From the NCBI GenBank assembly GCA_029747585.1, contig JAPEVF010000619.1:1-27406 (forward strand): DNA of 27,406 nucleotides, in the 5' to 3' direction. Numbering within the stretch: the stretch's first letter is position 1; the number at the start of each line of letters is the position of its first letter. Source of the DNA: Pleurotus djamor (taxonomy: Eukaryota; Basidiomycota; Agaricomycetes; Agaricales; Pleurotaceae). Under the pieces are notes generated by a model that saw nothing but the letters and a program-made list of their open reading frames with translations, was not told the origin of the DNA and did no database searches. A program made the translations under genes and the position numbers. Shown in pieces: positions 1 to 9,475 of this stretch.

Positions 1-487
1 ACTCACCCGACTGTTCATACTGTCCGACAGGCTGCGCTTCCTCCCATCCATCGTGACTTCGGCGGCTTTCCGACTCCCTTTGAACTCTTGTCTCGACTCA
101 CGCGAAAACATCTGCCGGATCTGCACCAGAAGCTAACTAGAACGTTGACCCTCCCTGCTGCTCCAACCTTGGCGACCCAGCGATCCCTCAATGAAGGCAA
201 GAAACCCCCGCCGTATCTAGATTTTGATGCCATTGTTGGACGTAATTCCACTTTTTACCTCCTCACTGATGAGCAACTTGAGGAGCTTGGCGGCGTTGAG
301 CTCCAATCCCTCAACGCCTTGAGTTGGATCGTTCCACTGGTGAGTACCTATCCTGAGGGTTCCTCGTTATGCTCACCCTCGCGACGTGGTGGAAGTATCA
401 TGTAGGTGTACAATTACTCGGCTTTGTTGTCATCGCTCCGTATATCTCGCAACATCGATGGACAAATACATTCGTTCCTCCTCAACT
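1..487 (+). pseudogene. Partial duplicate of the TRK potassium transporter gene
   Basis: Bases 1-487 align without gaps to 13596-14082 inside the complete TRK gene, with only five differences (positions 6, 105, 377, 453 and 462). Two are synonymous, one is intronic and two change an amino acid (Tyr to His, Ala to Thr). The copy contains the end of TRK exon 8 (1-339), the same 56 bp intron (340-395) and most of exon 9 (396-487). The frame is open through these exons, including the conserved 'LDFDAIVGRN' and 'LEELGGVE' stretches. Similarity stops abruptly after 487, where the true gene continues with exon 9 and this copy enters unrelated DNA with an in-frame stop a few bases on. The left limit lies outside the window. 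It lacks most of the pore domains, so it cannot encode a transporter as seen. It could be a recent segmental duplication or an assembly or haplotype artefact. Confidence 0.9.
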
Positions 488-489
488 CG

Positions 490-821
490 TGTGATTAAGT
501 ACTTGATACGCGAATTGGATTGGGCTGCCGAGTGCGTGGTAAAGCGGAAAGTCAACTCTAAACGGTTAAAAAGAGACCAAGTCCATACATCCCAACACCT
601 CTCACTGACAGGGTTTCCCCTCCCGAGGGTAAGTTGTAGCCAGGGAAAAAAGGGGTCTCCCCCTGGTTTCCGCTGGTGTGTATTGGGCTATCTACGGGTA
701 CAACGGATTTATTTACGCTACGAGCTAACTAGGGTTGAGATTGATCAAGTCGGATAAGCTGTCTGGAAGCGTAAGGCAAGTCAGTTCGAGTCTCTCAGCG
801 TCAAAGTGAACCAAACCCACA
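490..821. mobile_element. LTR-like segment, possible solo or truncated LTR
   Basis: This 332 bp stretch starts with TGTG and ends with CACA, the inverted ends usual for retrotransposon LTRs. It begins two bases after the TRK fragment stops. Inside are a G/C hairpin near 645-665 (CCAGGG, A-run, GGGG-TCT-CCCC, CTGG) and an AT-rich TATTTA stretch near 709-716. From memory the internal composition resembles fungal Gypsy-type LTRs, but I cannot verify this. No gag, pol or integrase coding and no second LTR were seen in the window, and the sequence after 821 does not start with a standard TGG primer-binding site. The end assignment is an inference. Confidence 0.35.
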
Positions 822-2885
822 TTTCGACCCAGTTTGACGTTGACGTTGATTCGACAGCGATGATCCCTCTTCTTGCGCTTCCATCTTTTCTCCCGCGCAG
901 GCGAAGTGGAGCCGTTGACAGGAAGAAGCACAAGTTGAGGTTGAGAGAGGTTGGATTGGGCGCCACCAGTCACTAGCACTGGTGGTCCGTCGACTGGAGG
1001 TGGTTGGTGGCGCGGTCGAGAAGGGAGATAGCAAGTGAATCATTACGGTGACGCAAAATGGGCAGGGAAGGGCTCGCGATGGAGGTGATAGGATGGATCG
1101 TAGGTGAATGGGGTGGTTGCTGGCGCGGTCGAGAAGTCTGGAGGGAGATGGAGGCGCCGCGGGCGTTAATCACGACGACTTGCAGAGGATAAGGGAAACG
1201 GCACAGTCGAGAAGGGAATCCGAAGACGACTGGGAATCCCCGATGTGATGGCATAGTCGGTGGTCTATCCGTAGGGCACTTGGACAATAGGACAAGGTGA
1301 GGAACCGTGTCGACCCTCCACGGACGAGCGAAATATCAGAGTGTGACGCGATCGGGTGTAGCGTGGACGAGGTGGTTGGTGGCGCGGTCGAGAAGCGAAG
1401 ACGAAGACAATGTTGAGAATCATTGTGGTTGGTGATGCGGTCATTAGAGATGAAGGAACCGCGGTGATGGTCAGGAGGTATTGAACGGCGCCAACCGTGA
1501 CTGGCGGTCGTCCAGACGGCAGTGAGGGGAGCGGGCAGGGTCGTACACATGTGCGCGTAGCTGATTCAATTGAAGGCGTAGAAAACTAAAATGTAGGTCA
1601 GAATCGAGTTAAGTAGACATGAGTGGTTGAAAAACTTACAAAGTGTCAAGTGCCGACGTAGTGGAATAGAGTTTGCGGACAATGTATAAACCCTAAGGAC
1701 AGGGAAAGGCATTGGTTGGTGGCGCGATCGAGTGTAGCGTAGACGAGGCGGTTGGTGGTGTGGTCGTCATAGATGTAGGATTGGCAACAATGGCCATAAA
1801 GGTAAGCCATCGCCGACGGTGTACCCGAAAGCGACGCCGATGATACCAAATGGCACCAAGTTCAGGGAGATGTATGGCGGTAGCCTGGACATCGATGGTA
1901 GAACCAAACAGGGTTGTCAAAGACTGATATTGACCGCATGATCAACTGAAGAGAAAAGGAAATAAGGTTAGAGTCGGGACAGGTATGCATGGAGTCTCAA
2001 ACAACTTACTACAAGATTGCACGGTGATAGTCCAGGAATCAAGGACGCAACTGATACTGTGGAAGATAAGCGAGTCAGGCTGAGAATAAAGGGTCCATAA
2101 CGAAATCGAAACACTTACTCAGGGTTGACTAACAATCTGGGATGTGGTAACGCAGTTGGTGGCGCAGTGGAGAAGGGAGGTTCAACGTCAAATAGACGAG
2201 TGTCTCTCTGTTCGTAAGAATCGGCGCCGCGATAATGGAGGGCGGCGCCAACTGGTGGATGCGTGGGGCATGATGATCAACTGTAGATAGACGAATGGCC
2301 GAGGCAAAGAGCGGGAGTGTAAACGATTGATCGACTGGTCGAGAAAATTTGACAAGGTCAGTGCACCGTTGCAGAAAGTGGATAGGATGGAATACTGACC
2401 TAAGGATGGACACCGTCCAGATTGAGGTGGCAATGATAGTTGTTGACTGGGGAAGTAGAAGCGGCTAAAACGGAGAGGGTGAGGTGAGTAACGAGAGTGT
2501 GGATGCGAGAAATGAAAGAGAACCATACCCATCAAGTCACGATCCCACACGAGGTGATGGTTAGTGTAATCCTATACAAGACATTGTTCAGTAACCAGCA
2601 GCTGGGTGTGAGTGAGGAAGAAACTCTTACAAAGACGGCGATGAAAATTGAGCTGAAGGTACGGGAGTGAGTGCCGCGAGTCGAGACGGTAGAAAGTCGT
2701 GGCATAATGGAGGGTCATGGAGGCGGGATAGTTGGGGGACAGTTGTCGCAACATAGGTATATATACCCCGCCTTTGCTTGCTGCTGTTTCGAATGAGAAA
2801 ACTCAATTTTTTAGGTTCAAGGGGCACATAAACAACTGACAAATACCTGCGCAGCACAACCGAGCTTCTCTGTGCATCGCCATTC
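822..2885 (-). other. Possible decayed minus-strand split gene
   Basis: No convincing protein could be assembled, but the minus strand carries several gene-like signals. A TATATATA box lies within 2757-2770. Downstream of it an ATG opens a short hydrophobic-ended N-terminus (about 2704 down to 2632), followed by a good GTAAGA donor and a TATAG acceptor about 65 bp later. Further GTAAG-type donors on this strand lie near 2115, 2005 and 1637. One minus-strand frame near 1820-1855 gives a hydrophobic, membrane-like stretch (VPFGIIGVAFGYTV). Frames break repeatedly and the six motif copies are scattered through it. It could be a degenerate membrane or secreted protein gene, a noncoding transcript or unrelated debris. 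I do not recognise a family. Confidence 0.25.
960..2180. repeat. Dispersed copies of a 20-25 bp motif (GGTTGGTGGCGCGGTCGAG)
   Basis: Six copies, perfect to degenerate, of a motif reading GGTTGGTGGCGCGGTCGAG on the plus strand occur at about 1002-1023, 1113-1136, 1372-1396, 1713-1732, 1749-1766 and 2154-2175. Two copies (about 1340-1390 and 1712-1766) share a longer block of about 50 bp that includes a GTAGCGT-GACGAG stretch. An inverted half-copy forms a perfect 8 bp stem at 963-970 with 978-985. Read on the minus strand, the copies give recurring short peptides such as APPTTSS or DRATN. Spacing is irregular, so this is not a simple tandem repeat. The function is unknown; it may be a duplicated exon piece in a decayed gene. 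Confidence 0.7.
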
Positions 2886-3430
2886 AAGGAGAATCATTTC
2901 GAAGCCAACAAACTGCGTAGCGAAATTGTGTGGGTGCTACCTAGTCTTCCCAGTCCGAGGAACTAGCCAAAGAAGGAGTACCAGCTCCCTCGTTTAGCCA
3001 TGTTGTACGCCATCTCCGTGCTGCGCACCGAGCTTAAGGCTGCGGTGAGTCTACATCAAGTGGTAAGACTGCCTGCAAGAGGCACAGCGGGCGATGTAAT
3101 CCTTCTTGACTCGAGTTTGTGTCGCATGGCCTCATACGGTCGCGTTGAATTTTAGTGCGCAGCGAGGGCAGTGTCTAGGGGGCGAAACTAGTGAGGGCGT
3201 ATCCATTCCAAGACTCGCAGAAATGGGCGAGGGAGACAAAGTCTGAATATTTGACATCGGGTGTGCGATGACAAGGGTTGCTTGCTACGGGCGAGCTAAT
3301 TCTATCAGAGAAAAACACTAGTGATATTTGTGAGTGAGATTTAGACGGTGAGATGTGGAAACGGACTCGCAATAATATTTGTTGAGCGAAGATCATTGTG
3401 GTCGCCAGACAAATCCAGTCCAATAGGCGC
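2886..3430. other. Stretch without a recognisable gene
   Basis: Nothing recognisable was found. A 51-codon plus-strand frame (3000-3155, starting MLYAISVLRT) has a GTGAGT donor-like sequence 45 bp after its ATG and might be an orphan first exon, but no matching downstream exon was identified. Confidence 0.4.
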
Positions 3431-3600
3431 TGGTAGCCACAACTCTTTCCTTCTTCCCTCTTCCTTCCCTCCTTCCTTCTACATCGTCCCCTTTGCACCT
3501 CATCTTCACCCCTCTTGTCTTGCGTCAGAACACTCGTAGCACTTCCGCATCACCAGTACTCTCTCTCAATGACGCCTCTCCAACTATCATGGCTGCCTCC
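3430..3600 (+). promoter_or_regulatory. Pyrimidine-rich tract, possible relic promoter of the ubiquitin pseudogene
   Basis: A dense CT-rich run (clearest at about 3443-3530, with repeated CTTCC blocks) precedes the ubiquitin-like sequence by about 400 bp. CT-rich tracts of this kind are common at transcription starts of strongly expressed fungal genes. Together with the downstream ubiquitin remnants, it suggests that the ancestral gene was duplicated with its promoter. The assignment is an inference. Confidence 0.35.
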
Positions 3601-3894
3601 CGAGTCTCTTACCTTTGCCTACTATCCCAATCGCAAACTCTCGATGTCAAATCGTCTCCTTTATATCCTCCCATATCCTCTCCTTTTAATGGTCTAATTT
3701 TCCTCTGGACTGACGCGTCTGATCGCGTCGACCGTCACAGACACATCTATGTTCCCCCTGGGCCTCTATGTCTTCCCATTACCTCCCTAGGATCCGATGC
3801 CGACAAGTAAACTACCTAATGGGACGTTCCTGCGCAGAAATCCTTTTCTACTGCTCTTTGACTGTCTTCTCACAAGCCCGCGCGACCACTCGTT

Positions 3895-5430
3895 CAAATC
3901 GTCGACACTGGAACAGGTGGTCTGCTTCGTCGCCGTGGTGGAATGCAAATCTTCGTCAAGACGTCGCAGGGTCTGTCAACAACCCAGAGCTACAACTGGC
4001 TCTGGTCTCGACGTCTCCGTGGTGGTATGCAGATCTTCGTCAAGACCTGGCGCGAAGACTGACCTTTTTTTTAAGATTGAGCTCTCGGACGCCATCGACA
4101 ACGTCAAGGCCAAAATCCAGGACAAGAAGGGTAATCTGCTGTCGCTTGACTCGCTTCGAAACTGATTACACGTGGAAATCAAGTCTTCGGGCGACGTTGA
4201 AGCCGCCGAAACCAAGATCCAAGACAAGAAAGGCATCCCTCTCTCCAGAACCCAGACTAACACGGCTTGCGCAACACTGTCTGGCAGATTGCTGCGGCTG
4301 ACCCAGGTAAGCTCTCTCCTTTCCATTTCCCCATAGAAAAATTCCCATTCCGGTTCATCTACTATCGTTTTAGGATCTTCCTTTTCCGCTCTTTCTCATT
4401 GGAAGGGAGGCGGTGTATGTATCGTTCCCACTTCAATTTGGCTTGCATTCGCACCGCCGACTGCGGTATGTCCTCCTAGACCCGCAGTAATCCATACAGT
4501 AGCAATCATGCAAGCTTCTCATTGCCGTACCCCGATGTGATTAGCAAAATAGATTGCAACCTCGGACGCCATTGACAACATCGAGACCAAAATCCAGGGC
4601 AAGGGAGGTAATCAACTGCGCCCCACGAACATTTGCTACGGGAGTTGGGCCTCTTGGACAACATCGATGCTGTCAAGACCAAAATCCAGGACAAGGAAGG
4701 TATCCCTCCAGACCAACACCGCCCTTTGCTGCGGTCGATCCTCTTTCGTCCATGCATGAAGCTTGATAAAGGTAAGCTCTATCCTTTCCTTTTCCGTGCA
4801 GAAAATACCATTCCGATTCATCCGCTATCGTTTTCAGAATCGTTTCCCTTTCCTCTCGTTAGAGGAAGGCAGTGTCAGTCTCGTTCTCGCCTCAATCAAG
4901 CTAGTATTCGCACCGCCGACTGCGCTCCGTAATCTTCTTCTCCCAACACCCCCGAGTCGCAGTAGCTCGTACGTCAGCAATCACACAAGGACTTTTTTCG
5001 TCGCACCTTGATGCGATTAGCTGGTAGTCTCATAGTAGATCGAATCGTCGGACACCATCGACAACGTCACGGCAAAAATCCAGGACAGGTAATCGGCTAT
5101 GGGATTTCCGTTCTTTAGACGACATCAGCGCTGTCAAGACTCAAATCCAGGGAGAGTATCCCTCCAGACCAACACCGCCTACTCGACAAACGTGGTTCGG
5201 CTGATGGCTGCGGTCGATCCTCTTTGATGCTTGGCTAAAGTAAGCTTGATTCTTTCCTTTTCCGCGAAAAATCCCGATTCCGATTCATTTGCTTTCGTTT
5301 TCAGAGTCTTTCATTCCGTTTGCTCTCATCAGAGGGGGCAGTGTAAGTACACCTCAATTAAGCTAGTGCTCACACCGCCGACTGCGGCCCAGTCCACATT
5401 CGCCTTCTCCCAAGTCGTATCGACATGACC
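3895..5430 (+). pseudogene. Decayed polyubiquitin gene
   Basis: Many pieces match ubiquitin but no frame is intact. Two ubiquitin-ubiquitin junctions reading RGG-MQIFVKT are clear, with Met codons at 3943 and 4027, only 84 bp apart instead of the 228 bp of a full unit. Just upstream, a frame-shifted relic resembles the ubiquitin C-terminus (STLHLVLRLRGG). The central helix motif (TIDNVKAKIQDK) recurs six times, near 4085, 4195, 4565, 4660, 5050 and 5120. The best following segment is KIQDKEGIPPDQHR near 4680-4720. Intron-like GTAAG...TTTTAG or TTTTCAG stretches interrupt the units, with many stops and frameshifts. Ubiquitin is the 76-residue protein tag made as head-to-tail polyproteins; this locus cannot make one. 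The extent of decay implies an old inactivation. Confidence 0.85.
4075..5430 (+). repeat. Three tandem units of about 476-486 bp in the ubiquitin pseudogene
   Basis: Three diverged direct repeats start at about 4075, 4551 and 5037 (spacing 476 and 486 bp). Each unit contains, in order, a ubiquitin-like helix segment, a GGTAAT sequence, a second helix segment, GGTAAGCTC or AGTAAGCTT followed by a CT-rich stretch, a CGTTTTAGG/CGTTTTCAG block (about 4365, 4833, 5299), and a CACCGCCGACTGCG block (about 4451, 4911, 5372). The duplicated unit spans both exon-like and intron-like sequence, so whole exon-intron modules were duplicated rather than single ubiquitin codon units. The last copy is the shortest. 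Confidence 0.8.
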
Positions 5431-6800
5431 TCTTCAAGTCACAGTCATCACAGACGGTTTCAGTTGTATGGGGTTCTCGTTGTATCTTAATTAGTAGTCG
5501 GTATTATTGCCTTAGAACTTTGGTCAATTCAATACCTCAGTGGCAGCGATCAACCGTTGTGAGGTCTTTTATGCATGTGTCCCCACATCCGGCGGCGTGA
5601 GCGCGATACGTTCGTTTGAGTTCATGTTGAGGGATGAATCAAGATGATGCTGGTCTACTCACTGCTGGCGTGGGCGATAGAAAATGCCACGAATGTCATC
5701 GACCCCAAACGAGGGCCCGTCGAACTCTGGCCGATAACCAGGAGAAACCGCAGGTCTCGAGTTTGAGGCGACAAGTATCAATTCCTTGGGATCTGAACTT
5801 CTTTAAACCTCTGAGACAGGCTTCTCTAGCATGGATCGAACTCCTTGATGACGGTTAGGAACTCACACATTGTCAGTCTGTAGTCCATCGACCCCTGTGA
5901 GACCCCTGCTTGATTTCGACTTGGCCATGGCGCCTTCGCTCGACTTTGTAAGTGTCCAGTGCTTGAACCGACCTCTCCAAGACCAAGAATCAGCAAGGCC
6001 CGAGTTGCGAGACAGACTCCATGAGAGAAAGGTCAGCTATGTGATAACTTAGAAGCCCGCGCTGTATGGGCTGCAGTATCCTGATTGTCATTTATTTGAA
6101 GGACACCAAGGTGCGTTTTCGACTTCTTTGTTTAAGCGTGCTCCGAACTTGAAAGTGGTTCCGACGCATTTCAAGAGTCTATATCAGCTTCAGATGATCC
6201 AACACTGTCGACCGAAACCAAAGGTTCAGCTTAACAAGTGGTTTCAAACACACAGATGTTCCGTCTCCTCCGACTTCAACACTGACACTCGATGGAATCG
6301 TTGGCTCGTCATTCCAAGCTACTAAACATATGGACTACGTTCAAACGTTCAACAAGAAACTACCTAGAGCTCGAGGTCATAATCTACTCCGTGTACTCGA
6401 GGGTACCATCAAGGACGGCGTAAATTGCATTGATCTTGCTTCGTTCACTACCGAAGTGTATGTACCTGGTGTGTAGCTTGTTTGTTTCGGGTGCCACAGT
6501 GACTGTCATATTTGGGAAATGAAAGTGAATAAGGTACCGGCGTGTACGATGACGGGCAAGAGTACCAGGTGTCGTAAACAACGGAGAACCAAGAAAGAAG
6601 CCCCACAGCATCCGTTAATCTTCCTCAGAAGCCAACATAAGCATAAGCGATCAATAGATAATGTTACAACAATCGGAATCAGCACGGACACTACCCAAGG
6701 CTTCGAAAGCGAAAAATGTAAAGAAGCACCGCCAAAAACCATATATCACGTTGCGCGATGAGGTCAAGACTAATTATAAATATAGCACGGTGGGAATGAT
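5431..6800. other. Gene-poor stretch with short unassigned frames
   Basis: No gene could be supported. Several plus-strand frames of 60-80 codons exist (5634-5858, 5870-6052, 6128-6325, 6519-6761), but none shows a recognisable domain, a good start context or a consistent set of splice sites joining them. This may be the decayed remainder of the gene-fragment region. Confidence 0.4.
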
Positions 6801-6807
6801 ATCAGGT

Positions 6808-7161
6808 TTAAGCTCTGCCCAGTGCCTGCTGTTGCTGCGCAAAGTATCCGTTGATTTGGGTACCGTCTTCAAGGACTCGAGAGAGCGTCGAGCATTCGCT
6901 CCTGCGGCGGGGGAATGAGGCGGGAAAGGCCAGCGAATTCGAATGAAATAACATGGAGGTGCGGGAGCGGGAGGGGAGGCGCAAGCGGCGGGAAGGGGAA
7001 CATGAAAACATTCGTGATGCGCCTCTTGGAAAGAAGGCTGCCATCAAAGGCAACTGCCGTAGTCTATGCCGTCCACACAAGATTCCTCCCATTGTTTTCA
7101 CCCCAAAGCCAAACAACAGCAATTTTGATGCTCGAGAGATCCCTGCTACCTCGGCACGCAC
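6808..7161 (-). CDS. Possible small mitochondrial-type protein (weak candidate)
   Basis: This is a 117-codon minus-strand frame. An internal ATG at 7044 gives a 78-residue protein with an Arg/Ser-rich, acid-free N-terminus typical of mitochondrial targeting peptides, then a polar end containing EDGTQINGYFAQQQQALG. I do not recognise the family. The C-terminal segment looks coding in style, but the GC-rich composition and the open overlapping plus-strand frames leave doubt. No intron is required. It could be a chance frame. Confidence 0.3.
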   Translation of the reverse strand: MRAEVAGISRASKLLLFGFGVKTMGGILCGRHRLRQLPLMAAFFPRGASRMFSCSPSRRLRLPSRSRTSMLFHSNSLAFPASFPRRRSECSTLSRVLEDGTQINGYFAQQQQALGRA

Positions 7162-7169
7162 GTTGACCC

Positions 7170-7609
7170 CAGGAAACCCAAGGATGACCTAAGGTTGACC
7201 TTGGGATTACGAGGCGACAGGGGAAGGGGACGCGGGGACCAGTGGCATCGACAGGGGGACCAACGGGTAGACCGCGTATGTTTTCCCTTTTGGGCGACGA
7301 TCTATCAACGGAACCGTGAACTCGAACAAATGGCGGTGATGTCGAAACATACCAGTGGCGTATTTTTATAACTAGTAACGAGAACTTGGTTCCCGCTCAG
7401 TAGTTGATTGAAATGCACGACAGGTGCAAGTGCAAAAAGACCTTGGTACGAGCGGCATAGACGCAGGACTTGTGGACATGTCACGTCTGCAATCCAACAC
7501 GGGAGAACACCCATTGGATTTCATGGGATATCGGTGACCTTGACGCAAAGTTCAGCCCACATTTTTGGATACAAAAACGAGGAAATAAAACCCGTACATA
7601 AGGACGAGC
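7170..7609. other. Intergenic stretch, no gene seen
   Basis: No supported gene. A short imperfect inverted repeat (CCCAAGG 7177-7183 with CCTTGGG 7199-7205) lies among repeated GTTGACC words. The last part, 7610-7690, is CT/CCC-rich and is probably the leader of the next gene. Confidence 0.4.
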
Positions 7610-7690
7610 ATGGGTCGTTTGCTCTTCTTCCTGCCCCCCACAACCCCCCGCCCATCCTCCATCCCGTCCACTCGTTGCAAACTACCTACC

Positions 7691-8226
7691 ATGTCCATAA
7701 AAACCATGTTTGAGTCGTTTAAATCCCAGTCGCCCGAGATCTCGACAGCCGTGAATATCATACTCTTTTTTCTTCTCTTTGGCGGCGCCGCTTTCCTCAT
7801 CCTCGGCGCCGGCCTTGCTATCATCCTCATCGTCGATGGAAATTTCAATCGCTTGAGTCGTCCTGGTGGTATCCTTACCTTCAAGCTCCAGACTACACTC
7901 TTCGAGAGTTGGCCTATCGATATTGACTGGAAGCTACCCGTGAGTTCATGGCCTTCGTTCTCTTCTCTTGATCGTTCGACATGCTGAGACGGTTATGGTT
8001 GGTACTGTAGCTCGAGCCCAGGTCCCGTTGGGCGCGTTGCTTCCACCGCCTGTTGTCTGGTGTGATGGTCTTTGTGGTACGTGTTCAAGTCTTCAATTCA
8101 CCAACGCGTATCCTGATGCGATGCGTGTCTGTCTAGTCGCCGATCAGCAACAGTTTCATGGAAGCCTATCACGCGTTCGCTCGCGACTTGCGTGAACTAG
8201 CATGGCACACGGACACAAACGTCTAG
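7691..8226 (+). CDS. Small membrane protein of unknown function, three exons
   Basis: Proposed exons are 7691-7939, 8011-8076 and 8137-8226, joining in phase to 134 residues with a TAG stop. Introns are 71 and 60 bp with GTGAGT and GTACGT donors and TAG acceptors. The ATG follows a CT-rich leader and a CTACC context; an in-frame ATG at 7610 also exists but lies within that leader. Residues about 19-48 form a strongly hydrophobic stretch rich in Ile, Leu and Gly, long enough for one kinked or two short membrane helices. The tail contains SFMEAYHAFARDLRELAWHT. I do not recognise the family. Exon 2 is the least certain, since another acceptor 10 bp downstream is possible. Further splice signals downstream suggest a long 3' UTR or alternative ends. 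Confidence 0.5.
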
Positions 8227-8444
8227 AGAAAAAAACCCCACAGGTTAGCAGTCGAACCACCCATCGCGTACTGCGAGCATGTGAGCTGACCGACCTTCTG
8301 CTTCTTCTCCAGGCCGTCTTCAATTATCTGTAGGTCCAGTTTCACCTTGTCTTCCGACTCGTCGTGGTCGTGTTGCTGACTCCGAGAACCTAGGCATCCA
8401 ATCTCTTGAACATATCTTGCATCATCATCAATATCAACATCAAC

Positions 8445-8504
8445 GTAAGTCGACTTATATTTTCCCTCCCGAGTCTTCCGGCGCATGCTAACAAAGTTTT
8501 GTAG
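8445..8504 (+). other. Well-formed intron downstream of the small membrane gene
   Basis: GTAAGT donor at 8445, a perfect TGCTAAC branch site near 8486-8492 and a TTTTGTAG acceptor ending at 8504 give a 60 bp intron on the plus strand. It lies beyond the proposed stop of the membrane-protein gene, so it may be a 3' UTR intron or mark an alternative downstream exon (the frame after it reads LAQQSAILNPHLL). It argues that the plus strand is transcribed here, against the 109-codon minus-strand frame covering 8223-8552. Confidence 0.5.
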
Positions 8505-8559
8505 CTCGCACAGCAATCCGCAATCTTGAATCCGCATCTGCTTTCTTGTCACAAGCCCG

Positions 8560-9265
8560 CATTTTTGTTATTCGTGTATTATTAGGGTATCATTATCTTG
8601 GACACATCTGCATCTAGACACCAGGGAAAAGAAAACATTACGATCGTCAACCCCGGCTTGAATAACGAACTTACCACTAGCTACTATATAAACCTACTTG
8701 TTGTATTTTAGATCTTGTCATTTCTTGTCGCGCTCATCGCAGCGCATATCCAGCCACCTACGTATCTAGAATAGTCATTGAATGTCATCAGCATCTTGTT
8801 GTGATTGAACGGGGACAGTTGGTTACGCACCTAAATTGAGTTGATAGTCTAAAAGAAAACGAAAACAGGCGCCGGCCTCGGAGTTGATCAAACTTTCAAC
8901 CACATCGTCGGCGTCGGTGTCGGTGTTGCAAGACATTCCAACATCATCATCAACTTCAAGACGACTGCTCCTCGCACTCTACTCAGCTCGTTCTCCTCCT
9001 CGTACCATTCTCTGCTCTGCTCGTCTTCAACTCGCGTCTTTCCCGTCCTAATTACACACCCAAACGTTCTCCGTCCTCTTGCACCCACTGATAAATCACC
9101 TAGCATCTCCCCTCGTAATCGATAAAGCAGCCTCCCCATCATCTCAGCCTACGCACACGTCCCATCCCTCCCTCTACGCATGTCCTGTATGCTCTCCCTT
9201 TGTATCCTGACTCATCCCATGCTGTTCTCAATGCTGGCGGTGTCTATATTCACAGATCAATTATT
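8560..9265. other. Intergenic and probable promoter region
   Basis: No supported gene. An ACTATATAAACC stretch near 8680-8691 and a CT-rich zone at 8950-9060 look like plus-strand promoter and leader elements for the transcript that begins the 9266 array. A minus-strand frame (8888-9142) over the CT-rich zone was not accepted. Confidence 0.4.
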
Positions 9266-9475
9266 ATGCTCCTCCGCAGTCTGCGCATCGCCTCTGGTGT
9301 TCCGCAGGCGACGATGCCTTCTGCGATGTCTGTAAGTCGTCCCACCTCATCTTCCTCAACATTGTTGAACCCATAGTTATCCGAATCTCCCTCCGCTGAC
9401 CTGACCGACCCATGCCTGCCAACCGCATAGTCGGCCACCGTCCACGTCGAAATGCGTGTTCGTGGATTTTTGTAG
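9266..9475 (+). CDS. Start of the tandem-array gene, possible short mitochondrial-targeted peptide
   Basis: The ATG at 9266 opens a 22-residue N-terminus (MLLRSLRIASGVPQ...) with Arg and hydrophobic residues and no acids, like a mitochondrial presequence. A GTAAGT donor follows at 9332. A CGCATAG acceptor ends at 9430 and gives in-phase SATVHVEMRVRGFL and a stop at 9475, so as read the product is only 36 residues. The second exon is the first member of the repeated array that follows. The original gene probably continued through the array, and this stop may be a decay mutation. The family is not recognised. Confidence 0.35.

Noticed and set aside
775..810. AGTTCGAGTC sequence resembling a tRNA T-loop/B box
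   Set aside because: No A box, acceptor stem or anticodon arm could be paired around it.
7177..7205. Inverted repeat as a terminator hairpin
   Set aside because: Short imperfect stem with a long loop, in a fungal genome where hairpin terminators are not used by RNA polymerase II; probably incidental to repeated GTTGACC words.
8223..8552. 109-codon minus-strand frame with a DVDIDDDA stretch
   Set aside because: The plus strand carries a well-formed intron here and overlaps the end of the plus-strand gene; the Asp-rich run comes from ATCATCATC/ATCAAC repeats.
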